Assembly: GCF_003051055.1 (NCBI RefSeq)
Contig: NZ_QAON01000005.1
Span: forward strand, 124,001-188,000
DNA: 64,000 bases
Source of the DNA: Agitococcus lubricus
GTDB taxonomy: Bacteria > Pseudomonadota > Gammaproteobacteria > Pseudomonadales > Moraxellaceae
Direction of reading: 5' to 3'
Part shown: one piece after another, positions 8,164-16,765 of the stretch
How the letters are laid out: every line of letters starts with the position of its first letter
How positions within the stretch are numbered: position 1 is the stretch's first letter
Notes under the pieces: generated by a model
Database searches by the model: none
What the model was told of the DNA's origin: nothing
What the model saw: only the letters and a program-made list of their open reading frames with translations
Program-made: the position numbers and the translations under genes

Positions 8164-8844
8164 ACTCCAAACCACCAAACACCGCATCAATCTTACCTTC
8201 CAAATCATCATCACTCAGCTCACGCCGTCTAACCTTATAAGCCATAAAATCATCAGACGTTTTAGCGGTTTGTTTTGGCGAACGATTGACATTAAATGTC
8301 ATTGCTAATAACTCAGCATTACGTCTATCAGCTCTTAACTCGCCAAAGTGCGTTTCTTCAAAGTACATACGCCATTCAATTAACTCGTTATAACTAAGCG
8401 TATGCTCTAACTCTGCAACGGTGCGTCCTAACCTTAACGCAAGTAAAAACAAAAACTGGCGGTCAGGACGCTCTAAGAGTTTTTTTCGTGAGCCTCAACA
8501 TCATCTTTAAGCATTTTATTTAAGCGCAAAGCCACATCCGATAAACGCACCACGGCTAAACTATTAAGCTGCTTAATTTGTTCAACATCGTCAACACTAA
8601 ATACAGCTTGGCCATTTTCGTCTTTAACGGTAAACACTAATAACAACGGACGAAAGTTAATAGCGCGTTCACTTTCTTTAATCAAACGATAGGCTTCATC
8701 AAAGTTGGCACGTTCGGCAACGGTCATCACACTGACTTTTAACTCTAAACCCATACCAAACTCAGGCACAGCAACAGCTTCGGCAATGGCCGCACCAATT
8801 GTTGCAAAAATAGCAGCTTTAAGATTCATGTTATAACCACTCAT
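8162..8844 (-). CDS. Tail assembly chaperone GT (programmed -1 frameshift product)
   Basis: The T frame (8162 upstream to the slippery site) has no good start of its own and continues the G gene if ribosomes slip back one base at A AAA AAC (8479-8485). Slippage gives a 227-residue protein. Just after the shift comes Leu-Glu-Arg-Pro-Asp-Arg-Gln-Phe-Leu, then Leu-Gly-Arg-Thr-Val-Ala-Glu-Leu and Trp-Arg-Met-Tyr-Phe-Glu. This is the usual signature of the T domain in lambda-type GT chaperones. GT recruits tail tube subunits onto the tape measure protein during tail assembly. Confidence 0.85.
8473..8844 (-). CDS. Tail assembly chaperone G
   Basis: 123 residues, the unshifted product, ending six nucleotides after the slippery heptamer. 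It starts either at 8844 (TAATG overlap with the tube gene stop) or at the fifth codon after, 8829, which has GAGTGG 7 nt upstream. Position directly after the major tail protein, size and the frameshift all match lambda gpG. G and GT together wrap the tape measure protein; neither is kept in the virion. Confidence 0.8.
   Translation of the reverse strand: MSGYNMNLKAAIFATIGAAIAEAVAVPEFGMGLELKVSVMTVAERANFDEAYRLIKESERAINFRPLLLVFTVKDENGQAVFSVDDVEQIKQLNSLAVVRLSDVALRLNKMLKDDVEAHEKNS
8479..8485 (-). promoter_or_regulatory. -1 frameshift slippery site A AAA AAC
   Basis: Seven-base slippery site in the G frame as ..A AAA AAC followed by TCT TAG. Canonical X XXY YYZ form, six bases ahead of the zero-frame stop; the -1 frame stays open to 8162. 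Confidence 0.85.
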
Positions 8845-9284
8845 TAAACAGGAAAGGTACGAACAGGTTTACCGCTAACTTTAATGCCTAAAGTTTGGCG
8901 GTGAATGTCATCCATACCATGTGTCGGGGTCATTTCTTTAAGTACACCAAAGAAAGTCCACATTCCACCATCACGATAAACAATACGATATTCAACAGGG
9001 TTAGCTGCTTCAATATCAGCTTCTAAAAGACGCTGATTATCCAAAGCATCAGGATTAAAAATAGTATCTAAAGAAACACTACCACCATCAATCAAACCAC
9101 CCACATAGGTTTTATGAGGGTCAGGTTCACTACCATCATATTGGTCAATAGTAGTTGTTTCAATTTCGGTACGAGTTTTGGCAGGTGGCGTAATATCTTT
9201 GATTTGGCTAATATCTTGCCACTCTACCCCACTATTACGCTGAAAACGTGTGCCTTGCGCGTGCAAAACATTTTTATTGGCCAT
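8844..9284 (-). CDS. Major tail tube protein
   Basis: 146 residues. Polymerises into the tail tube around the tape measure. Family features: Leu-Leu-Glu-Ala-Asp, Gly-Gly-Ser-Val-Ser-Leu-Asp-Thr and Gly-Ile-Lys-Val-Ser-Gly-Lys-Pro near the end, as in lambda gpV-like N-terminal tube domains. Placed right before the G/GT chaperones, as in most siphophages. A GGAG-type ribosome site precedes the ATG at 9284. Confidence 0.85.
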   Translation of the reverse strand: MANKNVLHAQGTRFQRNSGVEWQDISQIKDITPPAKTRTEIETTTIDQYDGSEPDPHKTYVGGLIDGGSVSLDTIFNPDALDNQRLLEADIEAANPVEYRIVYRDGGMWTFFGVLKEMTPTHGMDDIHRQTLGIKVSGKPVRTFPV

Positions 9285-9644
9285 TTAATTACACTCCCAC
9301 ATAGAAAATTCAATCACAATTAAATGTGATTGTGTTTGATCTTCAAATTGATATTGGTCACTGATTGCTAAACAGCTTGGTAAATCTGTTTGCTCAGTCA
9401 TTATTTTGATAACTTTATCTCTTAATGTTTCAACTTCTTCAAATTCTTTAGCAAAAACATACATTTGAACCCGACATTTAGCGTGTTCTAAATAGCCACA
9501 ATCTACAGTATTTAGTAATTGTCGATCAGCAATAACATAAATAGCCATCGGATATTCAACATCTTGTGGCGCGGCATTTGGCCAAACACCACGATCACCT
9601 AAAAGCGGTGTAAGATTTTTATAAATGGCTTCACTAACGCGCAT
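9285..9644 (-). CDS. Tail completion / terminator protein, DUF3168 family
   Basis: 119 residues. Pattern at the N-terminus (Ala-Ile-Tyr-Lys-Asn-Leu-Thr-Pro-Leu, then Gly-Val-Trp-Pro, Tyr-Pro-Met-Ala-Ile-Tyr) matches DUF3168 proteins, relatives of tail completion protein gp17 of SPP1 and HK97 gp10 region neighbours. It caps the tail at the head-proximal end. The start at 9644 overlaps the previous gene by 11 bases. Confidence 0.8.
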   Translation of the reverse strand: MRVSEAIYKNLTPLLGDRGVWPNAAPQDVEYPMAIYVIADRQLLNTVDCGYLEHAKCRVQMYVFAKEFEEVETLRDKVIKIMTEQTDLPSCLAISDQYQFEDQTQSHLIVIEFSMWECN

Positions 9645-10110
9645 TGGCGGACTCTCTTGCAGCTTTTTCGACTTCTTCGCCTAAGCGTTTGCCTAGTTGA
9701 TCCAGTGCTTCTTCTTTTTTGGCTTGCCAAGCTGGTGCTAAAAACCGTTGTGGAGCAATGTAGCGTCCGCTTTTTGTTTTCCATCCCCATTCTTGAAACT
9801 TGCCATAAAATGCACGGCCATCGAGGGGAATGATTGACTGAATGTTACCCATGCTTGCACGTTGGCCACGGTAAACACGCTGTTTTAAAGATTTACGCAA
9901 GTTACCGGGTTTAACCGTAATAACCGCGCCTTTTTCTTTAAATTTATGGGGAACAATACCCAGTGGCGCACGTACTTTTGCTTCTTCTAAGACGACTTTA
10001 GTACCACTTTTAACCGCAATTTCGACAGCCTTCTTAGCAACCTTACCGTTTAACTGGCTTATGGTTTGCTCAAGCTCTTTTAAGCCTGTGACTGTGACTG
10101 TTTGGCTCAT
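9634..10110 (-). CDS. HK97 gp10-like head-tail protein
   Basis: 158 residues: N-terminal Gly-Leu-Lys-Glu-Leu-Glu followed by a Lys-rich helix, Ala-Pro-x-Gly, Arg-Lys-Ser-Leu-Lys and, near the middle, Tyr-Gly-Lys-Phe-Gln-Glu-Trp-Gly. This is the signature of the HK97 gp10/minor tail component family. It likely acts at the neck, where head joins tail. Encoded between head closure and tail completion genes, the normal order. Confidence 0.85.
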   Translation of the reverse strand: MSQTVTVTGLKELEQTISQLNGKVAKKAVEIAVKSGTKVVLEEAKVRAPLGIVPHKFKEKGAVITVKPGNLRKSLKQRVYRGQRASMGNIQSIIPLDGRAFYGKFQEWGWKTKSGRYIAPQRFLAPAWQAKKEEALDQLGKRLGEEVEKAARESANAR

Positions 10111-10116
10111 AGTTTT

Positions 10117-10440
10117 TTACTCAATAACACCTTCGCTAACCATAAGTTTTAGCTCTTTGTGGCGTAACTCAGGGTCAATAACTGCATGAATAGTGTAGAT
10201 TTTTCCTTCATACATAGCGCGTAACTCGGCATTAATGTCTTTTCGATAGCGTAAATCTATTGTGCCTGTGACTTCGCTATGATTTTGTTGAGCTGCAAAT
10301 AAGTATTTACCAGATAACGAACTAACACGCGCCCAAACCCTACACACGTCAACCCATTCTTGTTTTTCACCACCAGATAAACCACGCGATTTTGTGAGGC
10401 GTTGAAAGGTAACGCGGTGTCTTAACTTACCTGCTTGCAC
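10117..10440 (-). CDS. Head closure / head-tail joining protein
   Basis: 107 residues from a GTG at 10440, immediately after the stop of the upstream connector gene. The N-terminus has Leu-Arg-His-Arg-Val-Thr-Phe-Gln and the middle has Glu-Trp-Val-Asp-Val-x-x-Val-Trp-Ala-Arg-Val, characteristic of phage head-tail joining proteins (SPP1 gp16/lambda FII-like). It closes the portal vestibule after DNA packaging. Confidence 0.85.
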   Translation of the reverse strand: MQAGKLRHRVTFQRLTKSRGLSGGEKQEWVDVCRVWARVSSLSGKYLFAAQQNHSEVTGTIDLRYRKDINAELRAMYEGKIYTIHAVIDPELRHKELKLMVSEGVIE

Positions 10441-10441
10441 G

Positions 10442-10753
10442 TTACACGCCCCACTTACGATAAGGATTCATCAAGTTTTGACACGTTATATTGATATTAA
10501 GTGTCATGGTTTGTTGTGCTTCTCGGTTTTCGTACAAGTCGCCAAGTATCAATAAAGCGGCGTAACGCAAAGGTGGTGCAAGTTTTGTTTCGTCTTCATC
10601 ATCTTTGCAAACATCATCAGTAAAAGGACGATCAATGTAATCTTTAACAGCGCGTAAAGCTGTTTTAATCAGCATTTCAATATAAGCATCTTCTTCACCG
10701 CTATCTTCTTGTAACCGCAGGTGTTGTTTGGCTTCTGCTAAAGAAATACTCAT
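10442..10753 (-). CDS. Head-tail connector protein, gp6-like
   Basis: 103 residues from the ATG at 10753, which has GAGG upstream. The longer in-frame extension to 10795 translates a terminator hairpin and is rejected. Motifs: Leu-x-x-Ala-Lys-x-x-Leu-Arg, Glu-Asp-Ala-Tyr-Ile, Ala-Val-x-x-Tyr-Ile-x-Arg-Pro and Leu-Leu-Ile-Leu-Gly-Asp-Leu-Tyr-Glu-Asn-Arg-Glu, the HK97 gp6 family. It forms the ring below the portal. Confidence 0.85.
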   Translation of the reverse strand: MSISLAEAKQHLRLQEDSGEEDAYIEMLIKTALRAVKDYIDRPFTDDVCKDDEDETKLAPPLRYAALLILGDLYENREAQQTMTLNINITCQNLMNPYRKWGV

Positions 10754-10768
10754 TAAAAAAACCTCAAT

Positions 10769-10792
10769 AAAAAAGCCCCGATTAAGGGGCTT
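10769..10792 (-). terminator. Terminator downstream of capsid gene
   Basis: 7-bp stem (AAGCCCC/GGGGCTT, 6-nt loop) followed on the minus strand by TTTTTT. It lies between the capsid stop and the connector start. Confidence 0.8.
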
Positions 10793-10808
10793 CATTTAAC
10801 AAACTAAA

Positions 10809-12074
10809 TTAAGGAGCTGGAGGAGCTACTAAGTCACCAGTCACCATTGCATCAGGAATGGCTACACCAAAACCTGCACGCATTTCGGCACGTAAAGTAA
10901 CTAAGTTTTTACGGAAGTTGTCGCCATCTTCTGTTGATGCCTCTACCATTACTTCTTGACGAACATAACCAGTGACACCCAGCGTTAGATTACCTAACCA
11001 AAACTTACCTTCGGTTTGAGCAGCAGATAAAATAACAGGCAACCCCCACAACACAGGCTGAACAATCGCACCGGGTGAACCATAAATATAATGACCATCG
11101 TCTGTTTTTTCGCGTTCAATTTTGCCCCAGTCAACAGGGTTTAATAAAACTGCTTCGGGGGTGACACCACTATCCCAAACTTGATATTTTGCTGAGTTGA
11201 TTGTATCGATTGCTAATGCTTCAGGTGTTGCAGTTAAGCTATTACCAGCTTTCATTAAACCATCAAAACTCGTTGTATTGCCGTTAATAACTTTAGCTTC
11301 TAATTTTAAGCGTACGCCATAGGCTAAACGACCTTCAATGTAAGATGCTAAAGCAGGCATATCATCTAAGAGCTGCTTAGTAATACGGATCCAGTGTGCA
11401 ACAACACTAATAGTAATATTAACCACACCAAACTCTAAGTCAGATTCAGGCTTATCATCACCTTCATCAACTTCATCAGCCATAATGTCATAAGCAGATT
11501 CACGCAACAAAGGCACTAAATCAGTAGTGACAGGCATCCATGTGATCAAATCAAGTAAAGCTAATTTTTGCTCTTGAGTACGTTGTAAATCCATTGTTGC
11601 CAATGAAGCATTGGTACCAATACCACTAATAGAGACAATATTACGCGCTTCAATACCTTCAATATTTACACGACCTTTACGAGCTTTAATTGCATCAATT
11701 TGTTTACGCAATTCAGTGTTACGCGCAAGAACAGAGCCAACAGTATTAGGGTCTGCTTGACGTTGTTGTACTTGGTCAACGAGTTTTTGCTCAATTTCGC
11801 TAAAACGTGCGGCTAATTCAGAAACCACCTTAGCATCAGCTTCCATTTTTGAACGAATTTCGTCAGGTAACTTACCATCACCCAAAACGTCTTGATATTT
11901 TTTGACCATATCATCAAGCGTTTTCATGCGCTCATTTAGTTTTTTGGCAATGTTGGTTAAGTCATCAGGTGTTTCACGGCGGTGAACTTTGCGAACACCA
12001 AAAACGTGCTTTTCTTCTACAGCTAAAGCAGAACCAATAGCGGCAATAATGTGTTTGTTTTGAGCATTACTCAT
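10809..12074 (-). CDS. Major capsid protein, HK97 fold
   Basis: 421 residues from the ATG at 12074 (GAGAG upstream). The open frame extends to 12122 but that part codes through a terminator. Residues about 20-130 are a charged coiled-coil delta domain acting as internal scaffold, expected to be removed by the protease encoded just upstream. The rest has typical HK97-family capsid features (Trp-Met-Pro-Val-x-x-x-Leu-Val-Pro-Leu, Asp-Met-Pro-Ala-Leu, Leu-Asn-Pro-x-Asp-Trp, Met-Arg-Ala-Gly-Phe-Gly-Val). The gene is bracketed by terminators, perhaps yielding a separate abundant message. Confidence 0.9.
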   Translation of the reverse strand: MSNAQNKHIIAAIGSALAVEEKHVFGVRKVHRRETPDDLTNIAKKLNERMKTLDDMVKKYQDVLGDGKLPDEIRSKMEADAKVVSELAARFSEIEQKLVDQVQQRQADPNTVGSVLARNTELRKQIDAIKARKGRVNIEGIEARNIVSISGIGTNASLATMDLQRTQEQKLALLDLITWMPVTTDLVPLLRESAYDIMADEVDEGDDKPESDLEFGVVNITISVVAHWIRITKQLLDDMPALASYIEGRLAYGVRLKLEAKVINGNTTSFDGLMKAGNSLTATPEALAIDTINSAKYQVWDSGVTPEAVLLNPVDWGKIEREKTDDGHYIYGSPGAIVQPVLWGLPVILSAAQTEGKFWLGNLTLGVTGYVRQEVMVEASTEDGDNFRKNLVTLRAEMRAGFGVAIPDAMVTGDLVAPPAP

Positions 12075-12097
12075 GGTTTTTCTCTCAAAAAAGGCAT

Positions 12098-12119
12098 AAA
12101 AAAAGCCGCATTTAGCGGC
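12098..12119 (-). terminator. Terminator between protease and capsid genes
   Basis: Stem GCCGC/GCGGC with a 5-nt loop and seven T following on the minus strand. It lies upstream of the capsid ribosome site. Confidence 0.75.
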
Positions 12120-12136
12120 CACTGTTAAAGTTGGTA

Positions 12137-12847
12137 TTAAAAATCCAGTACATCTAATACCGATTGAAGCTGATTAACGCGATTAGGAACGTGTAAAACA
12201 TCATATAAACGCGCTAATAATAAATTGGCATCATCCTTAGACAATCCCATGCTAACTAATAAATTATTGGCATCATCCGCACTACGAACAGCATCAATTG
12301 CCTCAGTTGTTGGCGCAATACGTGCGGTTTGGTCACTTGGTTCATCAACTACGCTGATCTCGTACAAATCAACACGTTTAATGACTCTTGCACCAGTGTT
12401 GTCTTGGTAAACGTCAATTGGATTAGGCTCATAAAACGCGATTGACAAACCATCAACCGTACCATGTGCCAACATAGCAGCCACATCGTTTGATTGAGAC
12501 ATATTTGGGGTTAGCTCACCTTTGACTAACAAACCTGTATCATCTTCAACCAATTCAACCCATTTACCAATCCGTTTAGCACTGTTGCCAGTTAACCAGT
12601 CCATATACGCATGGTTATAGTACATATGCACTCGTTTACCACTGGCAATCAAGTCAGCAAATGCGCCTTTTTCAAAGCGTTCGCCGTGGCTATTAATATT
12701 TGCCCATGTCACTGCATAGCCTTCAAACTTATATGGCTGGCCATCTTGAGCTGGAGGCGTAAAACGTAAAGCAATGGTTTGTGGTGCAGCACGGCGATGT
12801 TGCACATTTGGAGCTTGTTTACGTTGACGAACTTGCAAATTATTCAT
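12137..12847 (-). CDS. Prohead serine protease, HK97 type
   Basis: 236 residues. Phe-Glu-Gly-Tyr-Ala-Val-x-Trp (41-48), then a catalytic His at 79 (Tyr-Asn-His) and Ser at 135 (Gly-Leu-Ser-Ile-Ala-Phe) match the herpesvirus-like prohead protease family. Glu-Ile-Ser-Val-Val-Asp-Glu-Pro lies further on. It removes the capsid delta domain during maturation and is itself packaged into and degraded in the prohead. It overlaps the portal gene by 8 bases. Confidence 0.9.
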   Translation of the reverse strand: MNNLQVRQRKQAPNVQHRRAAPQTIALRFTPPAQDGQPYKFEGYAVTWANINSHGERFEKGAFADLIASGKRVHMYYNHAYMDWLTGNSAKRIGKWVELVEDDTGLLVKGELTPNMSQSNDVAAMLAHGTVDGLSIAFYEPNPIDVYQDNTGARVIKRVDLYEISVVDEPSDQTARIAPTTEAIDAVRSADDANNLLVSMGLSKDDANLLLARLYDVLHVPNRVNQLQSVLDVLDF

Positions 12848-14063
12848 TTATATCCCCTTTGCTACGTGCTGGCACGACTGCAAGTATTTTGTCGATAGTA
12901 GTCATATTGCTTGGTACAAGTAATTGATCACCGTTTGGTTTAGGTTGACGACCTTCGCTTTTTCGCGCCTCATTCGGAGTCATATAACCAGATAGCACTT
13001 GTTTAGAGGTTGCCTCAACACGATCTTTTAAATTAGCGCGTAAAATAGCATCAGCATCAAACTCTAATTCGTAAGATTCCCACTCGGTACGCGGCAATAA
13101 ATTGACAACCATTGATATTTCTAATTTTTCTAAGTAAGTTCGCAAAACAAACTTATAAAAACCGCTAATAATTGAATCAATACCACTACCCCAAACAGTC
13201 GAAGCAGATAAATCATTAACTAAAACACTTGGCACGCCAAACGCACGGCATATTTCTTCTAGGCTAAAACGTCTAGTTGCCAATAACTCTAAATCTTCAG
13301 GTGTTAAACTCATGGCCTCAAACTTCATGCCACCACCTAAAACTGCTAACTCTGTTTGGTCACCGTTAATTAGCCCGTTCATCTCAGTACGCAAAGCATC
13401 ACGCTGTTCTTTTGTTGGCCAATTTGTAGCCAATAATGTCCCCGTTGGTTTAGCACCGTTCGACATTAAGTGAGTAATCTTTTCATCACCAGCTAACGCT
13501 ACACCAATTGCTTTTTTGGCATGAGACAACGGCGATAAACCCACTAAGCCACTACCAAATAGACGGACGTGCCACACTTCGGCTTCGGTAAGTCTTTTGC
13601 GTGTGCCATCAGATTGTGTCCAGTGATAAACTAAATCACCATTTGCCAACAACTCAGGCTCAATGCTGCCACTGTTAATGACTTGCAAACTAACCAAACG
13701 CTTACCGACATACCCAAGCAATACATAGGCATTGCCACTTGATACAAGGTTGAGCATTAACTGTTCAAAAAACTCAATGCGTGTTTGACGGCGATTAGGA
13801 CGATGCTTGAGTAACTTGATTAACTCATGTTTTGTTTCAAGCGTTCGATTACCTTCGGCATCCAGTTTGTACATATTGAGTGGCAAACTAGAAACGGTTT
13901 CAGCTAACAAACGAATACAAGCAAACACCGCGCTAACCGTCATTGCAGTATCAAAAGTGACTGGCTTTGCCGTGGCTCCACCAGAACTAGCATACTGTCG
14001 GCCACGCTTTGGCTCGGCTGGAGCAAGGCCAAACCATGAAGCAATTGAAGTCCAAACTGTCAT
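12840..14063 (-). CDS. Portal protein, HK97 family
   Basis: 407 residues. Features of the HK97 portal family: an N-terminal helix, Ala-Val-Phe-Ala-Cys-Ile-Arg-Leu-Leu-Ala-Glu near residue 50, Leu-Pro-Leu-Asn-Met-Tyr, and the Glu-Ile-Cys-Arg-Ala-Phe-Gly-Val-Pro region past residue 270. A dodecameric channel at one capsid vertex for DNA entry and exit. Its start overlaps the terminase stop (ATGA at 14060-14063). Confidence 0.92.
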   Translation of the reverse strand: MTVWTSIASWFGLAPAEPKRGRQYASSGGATAKPVTFDTAMTVSAVFACIRLLAETVSSLPLNMYKLDAEGNRTLETKHELIKLLKHRPNRRQTRIEFFEQLMLNLVSSGNAYVLLGYVGKRLVSLQVINSGSIEPELLANGDLVYHWTQSDGTRKRLTEAEVWHVRLFGSGLVGLSPLSHAKKAIGVALAGDEKITHLMSNGAKPTGTLLATNWPTKEQRDALRTEMNGLINGDQTELAVLGGGMKFEAMSLTPEDLELLATRRFSLEEICRAFGVPSVLVNDLSASTVWGSGIDSIISGFYKFVLRTYLEKLEISMVVNLLPRTEWESYELEFDADAILRANLKDRVEATSKQVLSGYMTPNEARKSEGRQPKPNGDQLLVPSNMTTIDKILAVVPARSKGDINE

Positions 14064-15781
14064 CGTCTGCTTACTCTCACAAAATCGCGTAAATAGTCAT
14101 CCATAGCCGCATCACTGCTAGTGTCTAGGCTGCCTACTTCGTCAAAATGAATTGCTCTAGCCATTGCGTTAATTAACGCAACAGCAGGGTCTATTTTGTT
14201 TTCAGGAGCGTCTTTACGTGGAAATATATTGTCATTGGCATCAGGTTTAACAGTCACATTAGAGACAGCCCACGACAAAACAGGATCACCATTATGATGC
14301 AATCGACCAGAACGAACTAAAACCTCTATCCACTTCATAGGCTCACTTAAAAAACGTGTCTGTTGTGGTATTTCAACGACCTGAATACCTGCCGCCTGTA
14401 ATCTTTGAGCAATATAAACCGCATTAAATGGGTCAAAACCGACTTCTTTTAGCTCAAAATTGGTAAAATCTTCTAAAATATCTTGCTCAATTTGGGCAAA
14501 GTCAGTGACATTTCCATCGGTTAATGTCAAATATCCTTGTCTAGCCCATGCCAAATATTGTTTATTTGTAGGTAATTCGGCTGTTTCTTCGTTGATATAT
14601 TGATCACTAAAGACATAAAAATGCTGTTCTTCGCCTTGTGGACGCATGAAAACGCGCACTTTTCCAGCCAAATCACTCTTACTAGCAAGGTCTAAACCAA
14701 TAAATAAAGGACACCCAGCAAATTGTTCTGGTGATAAGTGCTTATCGGCACAAGCAGCCCATAGCTGCATATCCATCCATGACGACCGCGCATTCACCCA
14801 GACGCATAAATGCTTAGTTAAAAAGTTTGTTTGAGCCGTAGGCTGTAATTTTGCTTTTTCACACGCGGCTGCTAATGCGTCTTCACTCACTGACACGCCA
14901 TAATTAGGATTAGCCTTGCGCCATGTGTCGGGGCTAGTCCAATCATCACCGTCATCAATCGTATAGATGATTCCAAAGTAACGGTCATGGCCTACCTTAT
15001 CCGCCAATATATCAATCACTGTCTGACGTTCACGATAACACACGCCATGCAAGTCAAAGCCTGCTGTAGTAATCATAATCACAACAGGCTGTTCACGCGC
15101 TCCAGTAGCAGACTCTAAAACGTCTAGCATCTCACTAGACTTATGCGCGTGAAGCTCATCAACCAATGCACAGTGAACATTTAAACCGTCTTGATTACCG
15201 CCTTGGTCACGCGATAATGCTTTAAAAGAGCTAGCTGTATTAGTGCTAAAAATAGAATGTTGCCCTGCTTTAACATCAAAAGCAGATTGTAGCTTTGGCA
15301 ACCTATTAACCATACGTTGTGCTTCTTCCCACACAATACGTGCCTGATCTCGTGTTGTTGCAGCACTGTAAACTTGCGCCCCTTGCTCACCTTCAATAAA
15401 TGCACAGTACAAACCAACGGCGGCTAACAGTGTTGACTTGCCATTTTTGCGCGGCATCTCAACATAACCATACCGATAACGGCGGCGACCACTACCATCA
15501 ACCCAGCCGAAGATATTAGCAACAATAAAAACCTGAAACGGCTCAAGAACTATGCGCTGGCGAGCAGTTGCCCACTTGCCTTGAGTATGAGGCAATAACT
15601 CAATAAATCGGCATACATGGTCAACTTTGTTTTTATCAAAATGCCACTGCCAATCTGTTTTTTCTAAGTCATTCAGGTATCGTTTAACGGCCTGCTTAAC
15701 ATATAAACAAGCAGATATTTTTTCACTATTCACATCAAGTGCATATTGATGACAAATAGCTGAAAAGTCTTTTTGATTCAT
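14060..15781 (-). CDS. Terminase large subunit
   Basis: 573 residues. The ATPase half has a Walker A-type motif Arg-Lys-Asn-Gly-Lys-Ser-Thr at 111-117 and Walker B Ala-Leu-Val-Asp-Glu-Leu-His near 205-212. The nuclease half starts near Gly-Leu-Asp-Leu-Ala-Ser-Lys-Ser-Asp (about residue 350). Belongs to the HK97/Terminase_1 group, which generally cuts cohesive ends. It pumps DNA into the prohead with the small subunit and the neighbouring HNH enzyme. The start overlaps the small-subunit stop (TAATG). Confidence 0.93.
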   Translation of the reverse strand: MNQKDFSAICHQYALDVNSEKISACLYVKQAVKRYLNDLEKTDWQWHFDKNKVDHVCRFIELLPHTQGKWATARQRIVLEPFQVFIVANIFGWVDGSGRRRYRYGYVEMPRKNGKSTLLAAVGLYCAFIEGEQGAQVYSAATTRDQARIVWEEAQRMVNRLPKLQSAFDVKAGQHSIFSTNTASSFKALSRDQGGNQDGLNVHCALVDELHAHKSSEMLDVLESATGAREQPVVIMITTAGFDLHGVCYRERQTVIDILADKVGHDRYFGIIYTIDDGDDWTSPDTWRKANPNYGVSVSEDALAAACEKAKLQPTAQTNFLTKHLCVWVNARSSWMDMQLWAACADKHLSPEQFAGCPLFIGLDLASKSDLAGKVRVFMRPQGEEQHFYVFSDQYINEETAELPTNKQYLAWARQGYLTLTDGNVTDFAQIEQDILEDFTNFELKEVGFDPFNAVYIAQRLQAAGIQVVEIPQQTRFLSEPMKWIEVLVRSGRLHHNGDPVLSWAVSNVTVKPDANDNIFPRKDAPENKIDPAVALINAMARAIHFDEVGSLDTSSDAAMDDYLRDFVRVSRR

Positions 15782-16263
15782 TAGTGAACCTTCAGCTCTT
15801 CAAATTCGTTTTCGACTTTTTCACCAAACAAAGTCATTTGTCTTTTTTCAACGCGCATACCAGAACGCGCCGAAGGTGTTAAACCAAACTCTCGACCAGT
15901 CTTAATAATTTGCTCTTGTAAACGACTACGAATTTGCATCCATGCTGATTGCATCTCAAAGCCATTGGGTGTGTTTTGCACCCATTTTGCCAAATCACCT
16001 AACTTTTCTTGTAGCTCACCATACTTTGCTACATTGTCACAATGAAGCGCAAAAATATCGCCATCAATTGCCGACAATAAACCCAATGCCACCAATTGAG
16101 TGCCTAAAGTTTCCCAGTGCTTTTTACCTGATTTGCATAGCCAAACAGGAGGGCTAGGCAGATTTAAGGGTACTTCGGGGCCGTGTGTATCTCTGTCATC
16201 ACGAACGCGCCCACCCTCCAACACTTTTTGTTGTGTAGGCTTTCTAGGACGACCTGCTGACAT
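15781..16263 (-). CDS. Terminase small subunit, P27 family
   Basis: 160 residues from the ATG at 16263, where the conserved Gly-Arg-Pro-Arg-Lys-Pro-Thr start of the family begins. The frame extends to 16320 but that part is basic and low quality. Features include Trp-Leu-Cys-Lys-x-Gly-Lys-Lys-His-Trp-Glu and Gly-Leu-Leu-Ser-x-x-Asp. It recognises the packaging site. Confidence 0.85.
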   Translation of the reverse strand: MSAGRPRKPTQQKVLEGGRVRDDRDTHGPEVPLNLPSPPVWLCKSGKKHWETLGTQLVALGLLSAIDGDIFALHCDNVAKYGELQEKLGDLAKWVQNTPNGFEMQSAWMQIRSRLQEQIIKTGREFGLTPSARSGMRVEKRQMTLFGEKVENEFEELKVH

Positions 16264-16320
16264 TTTTTTGTACCTATAACAATTTAAGGAGGATATACCC
16301 CCCCTTTTAATTTTGACCAC

Positions 16321-16384
16321 GTATGAAAATGAGTAAGGCGCGGTCTCTAGGGGCTAAAGTGCTTTTACTTTTTACCCCCTACCC
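16321..16384. other. Possible packaging (cos) region
   Basis: Noncoding gap between the terminase small subunit and HNH genes, with an imperfect inverted repeat, CTAGGGGCTAAA (16347-16358) against TTTACCCCCTAC (16371-16382). Cohesive ends in HK97-type phages often lie here; nothing in the sequence proves it. Confidence 0.3.
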
Positions 16385-16765
16385 TTATTTATTTTTTGTG
16401 GTTGTTGGCATCCAATAACCGCCATCTTCACTAGCTGTTTTGCGGTTGTGACAAGTTACACATAGAGCTTGCCAGTTGCTTCTACGCCAAAATAGCTTGT
16501 CATCGCCTTTATGTGGGATGATATGGTCAACAACCTTAGCAGCTTCAATACGACCATTCTCTTTGCACTTGACGCATAAAGGATTTTGCTCCAAGTAGGC
16601 TAGACGTTCTTTACGCCATTTATGGCCATAGCCTCGTTCATTGGCACTACCGCGCTGTTTATCGGTATCTCGTTTGACTGTTTGATGTTTGTCGCAATAA
16701 CCATTAAGTGTTGCGAACTCAGGACACCCTGCTTTATAACAAGGTTTTTTAGCAGCCGTTGGCAC
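16385..16765 (-). CDS. HNH endonuclease
   Basis: 126 residues. Four-cysteine zinc knuckle (Cys-Val-Lys-Cys near residue 68 and Cys-Val-Thr-Cys near 107) around the core Val-Val-Asp-His-Ile-Ile-Pro-His and the final His-Asn-Arg-Lys-Thr. HNH proteins next to terminase are needed for cos cleavage in HK97-like phages. Stop and start join the holin-like gene upstream without a gap. Confidence 0.88.
   Translation of the reverse strand: MPTAAKKPCYKAGCPEFATLNGYCDKHQTVKRDTDKQRGSANERGYGHKWRKERLAYLEQNPLCVKCKENGRIEAAKVVDHIIPHKGDDKLFWRRSNWQALCVTCHNRKTASEDGGYWMPTTTKNK

Noticed and set aside
16347-16382. Inverted repeat near terminase considered as a terminator
   Set aside because: Imperfect stem with no T-run; kept only as a weak cos candidate.
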